Position numbers and translations under genes: made by a program
Shown here: piece by piece, positions 43,982 to 57,559 of the stretch
Numbering within the stretch: position 1 is the first letter of the stretch
Layout: every line of letters starts with the position of its first letter
The notes under the pieces: generated by a model
What the model saw: only the letters and a program-made list of their open reading frames with translations
What the model was told of the DNA's origin: nothing
The model's database searches: none
NCBI GenBank assembly: GCA_932294295.1
Contig: OW028582.1
Coordinates: forward strand, 3,219,515-3,283,514
DNA length: 64,000 nt
Origin: Alitta virens
Taxonomy: Eukaryota; Annelida; Polychaeta; Phyllodocida; Nereididae
Direction: 5' to 3'

Positions 43982-45454
43982 CAGAAGGGTTTTGAAATAT
44001 CCAGCTAGCTCTGAATCCATAAAAAGATTTGAAATTACCAAAAAATAAATTTCACAAAATATCAGGACTGCATCTGAATATTCTTCTTGTTAGGGATTTC
44101 AAGCCCAAAGTAGCTCCTTGTCAAAATCTGGTAATTAGATTCGATGTGAGAGGAGTTTATCGTTTTCATAGAAGATCACTCAGCCTAAAAATTAAACTCA
44201 CACGGACCATAATATACCAATTTCCTGACAAAATCATCTGTGTTATGTGGATTAATGTAAAGAATGTGATCAGTGTCCATGAATACTTGGATTATTGGCT
44301 GAATTAAATCAGGCAGTGAGGCCATGAAAGAAATTATTTTTTGTTGGAGATCACCGGCCAAAACACTGCATCTCAAATACCATTTCAAACTGGACCTACG
44401 TTTGTCATAAGGTTGATGTCGGGCACCCGGCATCAGTCTGCTGGTAACAAACTCCGATGTTGGCTAGATTTTGGAGCACTTACTCGCAAGGCTATTTATT
44501 TTTGTTACTTAAACCATACTACAATGTAGTTGTGAGACGAGAGGTAACAATGTTGTCAGCTTAATGAGAGCCTGTTCAACATCGAACTGACATATTTTGT
44601 ATCATGCCGTTGGCCGTATGTGGCGCAAGGTCGATATAACAATGCTGTCGGACATGAGAATCTGTGATTCGATCGCGGCTAACTCTGTCACTTAAAATAT
44701 GTGAATTTCTAGCATAATAATCAAATTTGATTGCCTCTTGTTAGTTTCAGCCAGTTTTCCATCGTGAAAACAATGATACCAATCTTAGTTGCCAGATCAC
44801 GGCTAATTCTGTCTGTTGAACAATCCTGGGAGATTGCATGGTCCATTGTTAGTATTGAGGTCATGACTTGGGATGAGGGATCAGTCAAATGATCATTCCT
44901 GCTGTTGCTGCTGCTACTGCTGCTGCTACTGCTGCTGCTGCTGCGGCTGTTGGTGCCTAACAAGCATCCATCACTAATCTGATGGAGATCAGAGGCTTGT
45001 AGAATTCCTGATCATGTAATCCGTAATCCCTTAAGCTTGTTACAACAACCTGACATCATCAGTGTAAATAACAACATGATTCGAGAGGCATGCCTGGACG
45101 TTTGTTTTAGAACTTGATCGGAGTTTGAAATTGCCAATTATGATTTTATTTCCAGAACTAATCCACCAATGGTCAGCTGGATTAAATCATAAGATAAGTA
45201 TACGAATTAATTATCAACCACTAGCAGATTAGTAGTAAAAAAATTATATATAAGTTTAAGTATAACCCATTAATCACGGTAATAGTACCATAAGATAATC
45301 TCTGGTTCACCATCCTTGTTTAAAGTTGTTTTTTGTTCTTGACATGATGAATCTCAAGTCTGAATTTAAAAAAAAATTCGAATCTCAGACAATACTCATG
45401 TATGGATTACATGATTCATCTGCATTCCTCTAATGAAATTAAGGAATGTACATG
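43982..45454. other. Host noncoding DNA with a CTG microsatellite
   Basis: (CTG)n-type repeat at about 44899-44951. No convincing gene. Confidence 0.55.
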
Positions 45455-45586
45455 TACATGGCCAAATGCGAATGATAAACACATGGGAAACGCATATATT
45501 TGCTTAATTAAATGAGGCGAAAACCATGCGTTTCCATGCATCTATCCAAAAGCATGGAAAACGCAAGTGGCACATTTAGCCATGTA
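45455..45586. mobile_element. Palindromic MITE family 1
   Basis: TACATGGCCAAATGCG ... GCACATTTAGCCATGTA with an internal CCATGCGTTTCCATGC palindrome. Confidence 0.75.
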
Positions 45587-46178
45587 GTAATATTAGTAAT
45601 ATGTTCAAATTATATTTTCAGTGTAAGTAATTGAGCTGTTTTGCTCTGATATCATCTGGCCTCTCTGGAAAAAAAACTGCACAATGCATGCATCATCTGC
45701 ACTTCTTTTTAAAACAAGATATAGGGTGTGGTGGCCTAGTATAGGAGGTGGTGGCCTGGTGGTTGTTAGCATGGCAACTTCTATGGTACAGATTTTGTTT
45801 AAAACTTGCTTATTGCACCATTTATTAGCACAGATATGACTTGAGGATAATGGTAGGCTGAAATTAGGGACACCCACAGCTGAAATAAAGTGCAGGTGGC
45901 TGAAATTATGGACAAATGGTTTTGTTTTACCTTTGGAAGGATTCTTGTGAATGTAAAATCCTATTGTTTACAAATGTATATGAAAAAAGTCAGAAAAATG
46001 GCCTAAACTAAAAAAATATGAATCCATTTCTCTTGTATTTTTAAGAGTCTATACTCAGCCTGTCAGCTACATAGTCAACCAATCATTTATTTAACTAGGT
46101 AAACTAGCAAAGAATGTCCATAATTAGGTCGCTTGGCTTATAGGTGACGACACAGTGCATAGCAAAATTACGAGATCA

Positions 46179-46322
46179 TACATGGCCAAATGTGCCACGT
46201 GCGATTTCCATGAAAAGGAAAAATGCATGGTTTTTGCCTAATTAAAATTAGATGAAAACCATGCGTTTTCCATGCATTTATCCAAACGCAATGAAAACAC
46301 ACTTAGCACATTTGGCCATGTA
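46179..46322. mobile_element. Palindromic MITE family 1
   Basis: TACATGGCCAAATGTGCC ... GCACATTTGGCCATGTA. The ends are perfect inverted repeats for 15 bases. Confidence 0.82.
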
Positions 46323-46786
46323 GCGAGAATCAAAAATATGATTATATGTAGCCTTTGAGTATGTTTACTCGGGTCATACCTGCGAAGAAAATTCTTTGTC
46401 GTTTATAGACACAATATCAGCCTATATTGCTAGATATATTTCACGCAAGAGCAATAAAGATGCTATACTGACCACAGAAAGGAACGTGCTTGCCCACTGG
46501 TCATCATGTTGACCACGGTTGACACACTAAGTGTTATTGGATTGAAATTTATGATGCAGGGCATATTTCTCAGTCAGGGTTATTGTTGGGCATGAAAACT
46601 TGGTGAAGGGTCAAACTGGGACTTGTTTATCAAAATGTTATGCAGTCAGATTCAGTTTAGTTATAACAGAATATGACAGGTTATTTGTGAATCCTTCACA
46701 ACAAATTTTTCCCAGGTTGTTACACGTTGCCAGGCAAATCTGGCTGTTAATACAGAAGTTTATATTGTTCTATAGGTATCTAACAA

Positions 46787-47056
46787 GTGGTGGGTGGGTG
46801 GATGAGGGCTTTACGTCCTGTATTTCTGCACCTGATGGGCTTATTAGGATGGGCAGGGACCATATGGCAATGAGGGTTGGTAGGTGGATTAGGGCTTTAT
46901 GTCCTGTATTTCTGCACCTGATGGGCCAATTAGGACGGGCAGGGACCATGGCAATGAGATGATGGATAAAACAGCCATCCACCTAAGGCACAACCAGGAA
47001 TTTAACCCGGGACCGAGTGGTTGGAAGCCCAGTGTGCAACCACTGAGCTAGCCCCC
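46787..47056 (-). mobile_element. SINE family 2: truncated copy followed by a full copy
   Basis: The phrase GGGCTTTA(C/T)GTCCTGTATT occurs twice, about 80 bp apart. Only the second copy reaches the antisense B box (TTTAACCCGGGACC). Confidence 0.75.
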
Positions 47057-48060
47057 CCCCCTAGATAGCTAGCAAGCAATTTAGTCATTTATGAATTAGC
47101 TGCCAAAGTAACATTTAATCATAATGAAAAATATCTATCGCCAATAAAAATTTGTAGAATGCAAACAGAAATGGTTGATCACTAAAAAAACATGTTATTT
47201 TAAAAAAAAGAAGGTTTTGGAGAGTAACAAGTCCATTTTGTTTCAGCAAACTATATTATTTGCTCATTCTCTTATTGCAATAAATATAACAATTCTATTC
47301 TATTCTATTCTAGTCTGTTCTATTTTATTCTATTCTTTTCTATGTATTCTATTCTATTCTATTTTATTTATTCTATTCTATTCTTTTATGACAGTTAATA
47401 ATCATGTCTTCATTTACTAAAACATTTCATTGCTTACAGAGTTACTGAAAACTAGAGTTACTCGCATTAACATCTGCGGTAGACCTTAAAAATCATCGAC
47501 TAGATTTATATGCCACACACGAAATTAAGACTTCTCGGTTGTCTCAAAGCTGATAAAATGCAATGAATTATGTAGAATCTAAGTCTGCAATACATCACAT
47601 TTCATCCTTTAAATTCTTATTGTCATTTTTTTACATGTCAACTCAGTACAGTAGGTGGCATAATCCCCAAGGCTTTTCATAGCATTCATCTTTTTGTCTG
47701 GGTCACTGAATGATTACTTATAATACAAAAGAAGAAAGAAAGGAAAACATAGCCAAAAAAGCCTTTAAATGTGGTATGGATTTGTCAGAGATATTATAAA
47801 TAATCTCATTGCTCTGTTGTCTTTGTCAAGAAATGCAAATTATTGAATTTAGAAAATCTGCATTTCTGTTTAAAAAAAAGTTTCTATACCAGTAACACAG
47901 TTGATTTTTTTTTTTTAATTAGACTGCATAGAAGTTGTGGAACCCCAACTTAATGGATTAATTAATTAATGGATAAATTCATATTATGCCACATTATGTT
48001 AGTTCTTAATGGTAGAGTGCTACTCCAAAATGGTTTCATTACTGATATCATTACTATCAT
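47057..48060. other. Host noncoding DNA with a TTCTA array
   Basis: TTCTA/TTTTA pentanucleotide array at about 47293-47389. No gene. Confidence 0.6.
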
Positions 48061-48328
48061 AGATATGGAAAGTGCAGCCCCTAAGGCAAGTTCTTGCCAC
48101 TATCGAGGGTTGATAATGAGGTGAGAGAGAGAGGAGTCCACCATGTTACACATTTACGCCATGGGTGGGGTTTTTTCTTGCCTCAGCATAGACACCGAGT
48201 ACAAGGGACTCCCAATCTAAGGTCTCATCCAGCTGGGATGTTGCCCTTGAAGGGTGCCCGGGCCTGGCATTGAACCCGGGTCCTTCAGAGGAGTAGGGAA
48301 GCATCTTACCACTAGAACACCCAGCTGC
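48061..48328 (-). mobile_element. tRNA-like SINE, family 1
   Basis: Minus-strand head CAGCTGGGTG, B box GGTTCAATGCC, and a body ending in a minimal ATCT tail. Confidence 0.78.
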
Positions 48329-49992
48329 CTGATACCATGGTGTATTACAAGGTGCTACTCTAAAGTGGTTTTATTACTTCCTTATGCCAGATAGAATGCC
48401 AGATATGGTCAATACTATTCCAACATTGGCTATCATGCAGAAGCCATTGTTGGGCCAAAGTCAATCCGATGAGATGTTGTACAGATGGTAGCCAATTTAC
48501 ACCCCTTTTGCGCAGCAGCCATGTTGGCAATTTTGCATCATTGACCTCAATTTAATTACGTCATATATTATGACATCATTACTACTCCATTGTTCTTGCA
48601 CTCTGTGACCTCAACATGGCCATGTCTAGAGACGACAATGAGACAAAAATGACTGATCTGTGAAAAGAGCATAACTTTTTTTTAATGCTATCTAGACTGG
48701 GTATAATGAAACTTTAAAATGTAACTATACTAAAGATGAAGTGTCTCCAACTGTTGACATTCTTAAAAATGAATCACGTAAGACTATTATCTACTTTCAC
48801 AAAGCATTTAACTCCCATTCAGACTACCTCACCATTAAGACCAGTAAATCAGCACCGAGGTAGGTTTTAATGGCGACGATACACAGTATTATATCTAGTG
48901 TTTAAACAAACCAATCCCTCTCCTTGGGAGGTGTGAGATCACTTTCTTCACTGGAATTAACACGCTGCAATTGGATCTTAGGGAGGCGGTGGTTAGCGGC
49001 ACCCGGGGAGATTGTCCGTGTCACAACAAATTGACTCTCCACTCATGAATGGAGACAGAGTGAGAGCCTGGAGCCAAAAAGGATGTCTTGAAGAGGTAGC
49101 AGTCGGCATCTTTGAGACTGGGCGACTGGCTTCTAAAATAATTTGAGGGAAGAATGAGAGTCGATCAAACCCTAATTTAGCAAACATGTTTTACTAATTA
49201 GAAACTGAATCATGCAAAGTTGAAGGACTTATCTCTAGCCATGTCTGATACATATATAATTGTATATCAGCACTATAGATATTCAAATTTCTAGTTTGAT
49301 TGTATTTTTGTAGAGCCATATCAGTAAATAACTCGTGACTTGAAATTCAATATGAAACTTAGATTGTTATGCTGTTATACTTTTTGCAGTTTTTACAAAC
49401 TGCTAGCGTAGAGTGGGTTTTTTTTCATAAAATTATGATATGCTGATATGGACCAATGTTGGGACATTAACCAAGTTGGGTGGGTCAAACAACCCCCTCG
49501 ACCCCCCCCCCCCCCCACCACCCTTGGCTACAGGCCTCCATAGCATAGAATAAAACATTTGCATAAACATTTTATCGTAGGTGATTCATGTGGGCCTACA
49601 GAAAGGCCAAAAGAGAAAGTGCACTTAGGAAAAAGGCAGACATATTGTATTTAAATCTTTTAGGATGTAACACAGTCTTTATCAGTTTTAATACATATCA
49701 GTGTTAACAAAAAGAAAATATATTAAATATAAGATGCAACTGAGGGATCCAATGACATAAATTCATGGATTTTTCAGTTGAGAATTTGATATCAATGGGG
49801 TCCTCAGTCTCTCAGAATCTCTCAAAGGACACAATCAAATTCTGATGGAAACGAGTCCTTTAATCTTCTGCATTCATTTCAATAATGGATGTAACAGCAA
49901 CACTGACAATTGGACTTTCTATATCATGGTAATACAGTGCTATTCATAAAATATATTCAACTCTAGCTATTCAAAGCAAGAAACAACTTAAC

Positions 49993-50033
<41 letters not shown>

Positions 50034-50046
50034 ATGATAGATAGAT

Positions 50047-50089
<43 letters not shown>

Positions 50090-50680
50090 TTACATATGTA
50101 TTAGAAGATATTAATTAAATTGAAAATATCTTCAAATGCCCGCACATTCATAATTCAGCCATCCTATACTGCTCATCATCATATATCATCATAAAATTTG
50201 TTTTCTCTTGTTTTGTAAGCCTTGAGAATTAGTCTATTGTTATTATGTTTTTACTATGTACTGATTAAGTTATTAATCCATTGCAATAAAGCTGATACAC
50301 AGAAACACAAGGGGGCGTGATGATAGCGTTGTTACCACAACTTAGTCACTGCCTCCTTGACAATATAGTATATGATAATTTATATTATAATAGTTGTACC
50401 ATCAGACCGATGTACACTAATGGACTTCAAAAACGCATTATCTCGGGTTTGTACAATATGTTTTACCTATGCGTTTTTAAAGTCCATAACTGTATTAATG
50501 TAAATGTATGGTCTAAATAAAATATTCTTGAGTCTTGATAGATAGATAGATAGGTAGATGCAATTTAATAGCAGTCACGATGTGGCCTCAGAATTTAAAA
50601 GAAAATAACTATGTCTATCTTACAGCTTACAGTAGATGGCTTAGATAAGGTTTACATTGACAGGTAACAGGGTGGCTCAG
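48329..50680. other. 2.3 kb of host noncoding DNA
   Basis: GATA microsatellite at 49992-50088 and a smaller one at about 50536-50558. A poly-C run lies at about 49502-49517. Short open frames are unsupported. Confidence 0.55.
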
Positions 50681-50804
50681 TCGGGTTCATTCGGGTTCAT
50701 TCAGGCTCATTTAGGCTCATAGGCTCAGTAGGCTCAGTCAGGCTCAGTCAGGCTCAGTCAGGCTCAGTCAGGCTCAGTCAGGCTCAGTCAGGCTCAGTCA
50801 GGCT
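50681..50804. repeat. Decamer minisatellite (GGCTCAGTCA)n
   Basis: About eight near-perfect 10-bp units, preceded by diverged GGGTTCATTC / GGCTCATTTA units. Confidence 0.92.
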
Positions 50805-52941
50805 TGTAAGTGACCGAAAATAATATGAGTTATGAGTTGTTCACTGTATAAGAATTAGTATTTTATAAAATCATACCAACTAATGAATTACTAGTTGTTC
50901 CGGATAATATGACTGGTCGACCCAATGTCACTCTGACATGGGTGACGTCGGCCTGACATCTGACTGATGTGACATTTTATCGGGTTTTTTGGGAGGTTCC
51001 GACTATTAATGGGTGGAGCGAAAGACGACCCTTCTGTTCTGATCTAAGTACAATTGGATCTCTAGTGAAAATGTCGAGATATTTTTCTTTTTCCTATCAC
51101 TAACCAACCCAATAACATGGCTGACTGAGCAGCTTAGTGATGCAGCTCCCGTTACGAAGTCTCGCCCAACTCATCATGTTCACGGATGAATAATTCACAC
51201 TCCGAATGACAGAGGCATCATTTATAACACCAGAACATGGTGAATGAAGAATCATTTGTCATTGGTTACAGAGACGGATAGACTTGCCCTGATTAACTGA
51301 TTAGTTCATTAGCATTAATCATCTGCCTATCATGCAAAGAAGAATGTGTCGGACAACACTGTGTTTATGCACGGTATGAATGAGTTGTCACGTTTCAAGA
51401 AGGCATTGGCAGGTTATTCATCATCAAGACACTCAATTAGGAAATTAAGTTTCAGATTTGATGAATCCTTTGCTTAAATTATGCCATGTCTTTGAGACCT
51501 GAGAGGTTTGGGAAATTGTCTTGTTAAAACATGTTTGTCATTCTGTGTTTTTCAGTTCAGCTGGGCACACCCTGTCTGGCTGTTGGCTGTCTGTCAGACA
51601 GACAGGCAAACAGACAGACAGGTATATAAATAGATAGATAAATAGATTGATAGACAGATAGACAGATAGATAGATGGATAATTAGACAGACAGACAGAGG
51701 TTTGGGAAATTGTCTTGTTAAAACATGGTTATCATTCTGTGTTTTTTTCTCAGAGATTTGTACATTATATATCACGACTTCTCAATGTATATCCACAAGT
51801 TCAACCAAATATTCTTTGTTTCTTAAAAACCACAAGAGAGTTAGTTTATAACATTTACTTGTTTACCCAAACTCAAATTGCAGCTATGCATGCAATCTGT
51901 GTATCAAATCAATTTTCAAATGTAAATTAATTGTCAGCAAACATGAACAGAATGGAAACACTTAAGTTTGATGGGATTAAAATCATATTTTGTTAGATAA
52001 TTCAATATCACAGTAAATATTGTTGCAGAATTATCAATCATGAATGAGGTACTTTATGTGAATCACGAAAATTACAAAATGTTCATCACTAAACACTAGA
52101 AATTCAAAGCGTAGTTCACTAGATTATCTTTCAGAAATTGTTTTCAATCTTTGGTGAATAAGAATGTTTCCATTCAAAATGTTATACTTATTCAATGCAT
52201 GGGCTTTAGAATGCAAAACAATTAATAGTTATTGATATTATCATCAAATTTATAAATGTAAAATCAAATTTACTGTTTTCCGATACAGTTCAAGCTGTAA
52301 AATGGCTACAAAAAACTTTAAGAGTAATCACAATCTGTTAAAAAATCAAAAAATCACAATGTTTTTGAACTGATTTCTCTAAACTAAATACGGTTTCAGC
52401 TTTGTTTTAAGTTAGTTAAACAAAACGAAAAAGTCGTTCAATATTTGAATAAAACAAAATCCCATTTATAATGAACGAAGTTTTTCTTAGGTAGGTAATA
52501 TTTTAGTCATTATTGAATTTCACCATGATTTTCATCATGTCTCTAAAGGCTACATTTATTGACCAGGGATGTCTATATATAGCATCAACATTGATTGAAT
52601 TGTCATTAATCAAAACATTGTACCCTGGTTACTAATTGGTGCTGATATTTGACTATAGATCTCCACTCAGCCATCTCGCTTAGTTAATTACACAAAGAGC
52701 AATGTTGCTGATCAATTAAGGGCAATTTTTTTAAGGCCATGTGGTAACCAGACAATAAGCAGATGACAGGCAGGTTATGCATATCTTCATTATGTAATGG
52801 AACGAGTTCTGGCATATTCATATCTATAACTACTAACAAGTAATTAACAGATCAAAGCTCTTGGGCCGATCAGAATTCCTTTCATCTTGTTTGTAACAAA
52901 GTAAACAAAGAACAGCTGATTCACATTCTTCTCATTCTCTA
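50805..52941. other. 2.1 kb of host noncoding DNA
   Basis: A 55-bp direct repeat (51501-51555 and 51698-51752, starting GAGGTTTGGGAAATTG) flanks a GACA/GATA array (51596-51690). No gene. Confidence 0.6.
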
Positions 52942-53330
52942 TAGATAGATAGATGGATAGGTAGATAGGTAGATAGATAGATAGGTAGATAGGTAGATAG
53001 GTAGATAGGTAGAGAGATAGATAGATAGAGAGATAGATAGATAGATAGATAGATAGCTAGATAGATAGATAGATTGATAGGTAGAGAGATAGATAGACAG
53101 GTAGGTAGGTAGATAGATAGGTAGATAGGTAGACAGATGGATAGATAGATAGATTGATAGATTGATAGACGGATAGACAGATAGATAGGTAGATAGATAG
53201 ATAGGTAGATAGGTAGACAGATGGATAGATAGTTATAGGTTATCACATGGCAAGAGGCTGAATCTCCCTGATATCATCACCCGAGACTCTGTACATATCA
53301 TCCCGAGACCCGTAGGGTCGAGGGATGATA
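52942..53330. repeat. GATA/GGTA microsatellite followed by a roughly 95-bp dispersed unit
   Basis: The array at 52942-53230 is joined to a unit containing TATCATCACCCGAGACTCTG and GAGACCCGTAGGGT. The same unit recurs at 53848-53932, again beside GATA repeats. Confidence 0.85.
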
Positions 53331-53847
53331 CAGGTCGAAGGTCAAAAAATGTCTTGATGATACACTCATCCTAACAGTAGCTTAATTGACTCTTCCACTT
53401 CAATTAACCGCTGTGGCTTAAGTACATTTTCCCTTGCATGACACTTCACAAACTTCAAGACTTATCCCCTGAACACTGCTAGAATTCAATAATTATTGGA
53501 TGACCAGGACTGTTATTATAGCTCTCGGGACAAATGTAAATTATCTCTAAATTCAGCTGAACTGCAACTGAGTCTATATTTAGCAAAACAAGCCTATGAT
53601 GTCATCGATGATGTCAGAAAAACGTCACAATTCCAGTCAGCTAAATGCCAGTGTTTGGATGCTTTTAAGTTAGTGGATTCCCTGTGAATTGGTTTTTTGG
53701 AATATTTCAAGAAATATGACAACTTCTGACCATTTACAAGCGTAGGAACACAAACAGTTCACCTAAATGGCCTCAGTGTCACACTTGAGGGGTGACTTGA
53801 TGTTGATCAACAAGTGGCAGTTTTAAAACATGCTCAGTCATGGGATA

Positions 53848-54008
53848 ATTATAGGTTATCACAGTGGCAAGAGGCTGTATCTCCCTGGTATCATCACCCG
53901 AGACTCTGTATCATCCCGAGACCCGTAGGGTGATGATAGATAGATTGATATACAGAGAGATAGATTGATAGAAAGAGAGATAGAAAGATATATAAAAAGA
54001 TAGACAGA
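53848..54008. repeat. Second 95-bp dispersed unit with a GATA-rich tail
   Basis: Near-identical to 53231-53330 for about 85 bp, then GATAGATTGATA units to about 54008. Confidence 0.82.
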
Positions 54009-54474
54009 AGGAGTTGGTTTTGCTGGAGCTGACTGCTGAGTTGGGCCTATTTTCCCATCATATAAAGATGTCTAACTACAAAAAACTTTAAATATCGATG
54101 CTAGAGTATGAGATGTAATGTCAATACATATATGCTGTGACACAGACTGACTGTGGAGCCTGGATCACAGGGTGAGTAGATCTGTTTTGTAGATTACATT
54201 CATTTACTATTCAGGTAAGATTCGAACCAAGGTATTTTTGCCAGGGTTGTTTTATTCACTTTCTTGTAGTTTGCTTGCATGGCACCTTAGACAGTTTGGC
54301 CACTGAGTACTGTATACCTTAATAAGAACAATAATAAACAATTTTCCCTTAAGTCTACTGTCATAAAGAAAGTTGTCAAATCTGAAGAAGAGAATAAGGA
54401 TTTTGATTTTTTTATTCTATTTTATTAAATAAGTTAATAATTACTGGTTAATGTGCTTTCTGCTCTTTAGACTG

Positions 54475-54626
54475 TACATGGCCAAATGTGCTTGCGTTTT
54501 CCATGAGAACGATAAACGCATGGAAAATGCATGGTTTTAAGCTAATTATAATGAGGCAAAAACCATGCGTTTTCCATGCGTTTATCCAAACGCATGGAAA
54601 ACGCACATAGCACAATTGGCCATGTA
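54475..54626. mobile_element. Palindromic MITE family 1 (best copy)
   Basis: TACATGGCCAAATGTGC ... GCACAATTGGCCATGTA, with a nested CGCATGGAAAACGCA palindrome. Flanking TA dinucleotides fit a Tc1/mariner-type duplication. Confidence 0.82.
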
Positions 54627-55129
54627 CTTTTATATTACTTGACATTATTGTAATTTTAATTAGTTTGATGTGCATGCATATTGTATCAAATTTGTAAATT
54701 AATTTTGAATACATTTGAATTTGTCTGGTCTGTTTTTGTTGGTCATAATGATGAAATGCATGGAAAGGAAATGATTCACAGTACATGCTGTATTTTCAAT
54801 TCACAAAGGATCAGAATGTAACACTGTATTAATTACAATGAACTACACTGTATTTCACAGTAAGAAAGCTCAATATTCATAGAGTAAGGCCATTATTACC
54901 TGTAAAATGTACAGTTTGCTGTGAAACAGTATAAAATGTTTATATTATATGTAATTAACATGGTTATATTTCCGGTAGTTTTATTTATAATAGCAAAGTG
55001 TTAGTGTAAATTCTACAGTAACTATATAGAATTTCAAATACAGCAAGCACTTGTTACTGTAAATTTTACAGTTTACATTGTTTGCAAATGAGGTGTTAGT
55101 AAGTTACTGTATATTTTACAGTACAATTT
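54627..55129. other. Host noncoding DNA
   Basis: Several short TTACTGTA(A/T)ATTTTACAGT palindromes at about 54900-55130. No gene. Confidence 0.5.
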
Positions 55130-55276
55130 TTACAGTGGTGGTGGTTAGGACAGGTAGGGACCATGGCAATGAGACAAAGGATGAAACAACCATCCAACAT
55201 GGGCTCGACCAGGAATTGAACCCGGGACCCAGTGGTTGGAAGCCCAGCAAGCTAACACTGAGCTAGGCCCCCACCC
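55130..55276 (-). mobile_element. tRNA-like SINE, family 2
   Basis: GGTGGTGGTTAGGACAGG edge, CCATGGCAATGAG, and antisense B box GAATTGAACCCGGGACC. A weaker copy may follow at about 55430-55520. Confidence 0.72.
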
Positions 55277-55817
55277 CCTACAATTTTTACAGTGTAATGA
55301 ATACACTACAAATGGTACTGCTGAAATAAATAAATCAAATATTATCTTATATTTACACATTTATTAAATTCAAAAGTGCAAAGATACAGTGCTAAAGCAG
55401 CTTATTATTGGTCGAGCTTTATTTTTTAACTAGATGGGGCTGATCAGGACAGGCAGGTGCCAAGGCAATGAGGCGAATGATGAAGCAACCTTCTAACATT
55501 GTTCAAACCTGCAACCCAGCGCAGCGCTGCTAAGTTAACCATCACATTGACAAGGATAAGACTAAGTGTCTACCTGAATTCTAGTGTCAGCTGTCCGAAC
55601 AAACATCCAAATTACAAAGAGAAAAATACACCAATTAAAGTGTTCCTCCTATCCATGATTTTGGCTGCATCTCACTGGTATGTGCAGAGCACTGGTGTTT
55701 ATCTTCCTGTTAATAATGGCCATCCTATTTCTCATCAGATTGGTAATGATAACATCGGGGAGCTCAGCAAGAAATTAATGTTGGAGAAATGGTTGAACGT
55801 GGAACGCTTGTAACTTC

Positions 55818-56526
55818 AAGTGTTCATTTGCGATGATTTTTGATTCATGGCAAAAATAACAAATGCCTCCAATAAAATGGAGCCAACCATGCATTGAAAT
55901 ACGGAGTGAAATATCAAAATGCCTTTCATGAGACAATTAAAATTAGTTGAAATTAAACTGGCAAATAATTCACAGAAACCTGATTATGGGCCAATGCATC
56001 CATAAGGTGAGAAAATAGCTAACAAGGATTCAAAATTGCAAGAATTTTAAACCAACTTTTGAACTGTTCATACAATGTTACGAATACAATCATGTCTCGC
56101 TATTATTGATTTTAGTTATCCGAATGCCTATCCGAACAACTGTTTGGGACCAATAGGCCATATTAAGCCTGTCATGCCTATGTTAAACTCCAAACCAAAC
56201 GATTCATTATCATGAACAAAGTCTTATGAGCTATAACCTATTGTGAGAAGAGTCTTACTGACAATTATGACAAGATGTCATTGTAATCTTTTGGGTAATG
56301 TACACATATCATTACTGCGGGAGTTTATTGTCGTCTGGATGATTGCATACATAGTTCCAGTCATATTTAGCTGAGCAGCAGAGCATGCCCAATACGTGTC
56401 ATATCGTAATCTTCTTTGCCCATGCGCAGATTGAGACATGACACTAACAAGAGCGGGGTGTCTTTGGGTGGTCATCCAATCATGTCCTGCTGCTCGTAAT
56501 CTTCTACCGGTCAGTGACTTGTGGTC
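55818..56526. repeat. Two dispersed repeats in the same order as at 25.5-26.4 kb
   Basis: 55818-56010 matches 25497-25690, and 56355-56526 matches 26228-26402, both in direct orientation. The 25-kb copy has a family 1 SINE between the two blocks. Confidence 0.7.
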
Positions 56527-57517
56527 TGTTCCTTACGAGTCGCAAGAAATAAGAGTATGAAAAGACGTAACCAAAAGTTAATGACTTCTGATGTAGCTAT
56601 GATATTTGATATTGCTTTTGCATGTACGCAAACTTTCATTATTCTTTGGACACTCAATCAGTCTCCTTCCTCAAGCCTTGCACACCTGTCAACCCGTTAT
56701 TCTGGGCCCAGTACAAAAACATCTGAAATATTGGTGCCTAGATTTACAGGGCCAAGGACAATCGCTACAAAGGAAGATCGAACCATTTGCTTCTAAGAGA
56801 CCTTAAAGAAGAACGAAAGCCATTGCTTTTTAATATCAAGGAAATTTTATCAACATCTTTGTTTTACATCTTTCACCACAATCCAGATAATGTGCCACGT
56901 CAGGTTTATGTCTGCCTGCGTAGGCCACAACAAGTGTATAAATGTTTCAATAATACAACAAGCTGGTACACTGCAATCACAATAAAACAAATAATTTTGA
57001 GGTCTGCATAAATATGCTTAGCATAATTCCAATCACACTTGCCCAAGCAATCTGATACACACAGTCTGCAGTACACAGATATGGATGTGACTCTAACAAG
57101 AGGCAAGGTGATTAAGAGGTCGTCCAATCCAGCCCATGTCCCTAAGTCTGCCTTCTGGTCAATTGCTTCTGCTTTTATGCACTTCTTTATGATTTCTTAA
57201 AGGTGAATGTATGTGCACCGAATTACCAGAGAACTCGAAGGTGTGTGGAAGTAATTTAGAGATACTGTGTTCAGGAAATATTCCGACTTAGTTCCGAACG
57301 TTCTTGCTAGCATATGTCAGTGTATATGGACCCATGGGTCAAATTGATGAAGTAAATCATATATGTTCTTTATACTATAGCAACTGGTGTAATATGACTT
57401 AATCTACTATTTGGCTAGTTTCTGCTTTTTCTATGTAAACAAAATAGTGCACAAGGATCATAATGATTGTCCAACGACACCCCTGTAACAAATGAGATAT
57501 ATATATGATACGGGAAC
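56527..57517. other. Host noncoding DNA
   Basis: No gene. A diverged relative of the previous repeat lies at about 57020-57140. Confidence 0.5.
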
Positions 57518-57528
57518 TGATAGATAGC

Positions 57529-57559
<31 letters not shown>

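Noticed and set aside
50681..50804. Evenly spaced short repeats resembling a CRISPR array
   Set aside because: Head-to-tail 10-bp units without spacers, in a eukaryotic genome: a minisatellite.
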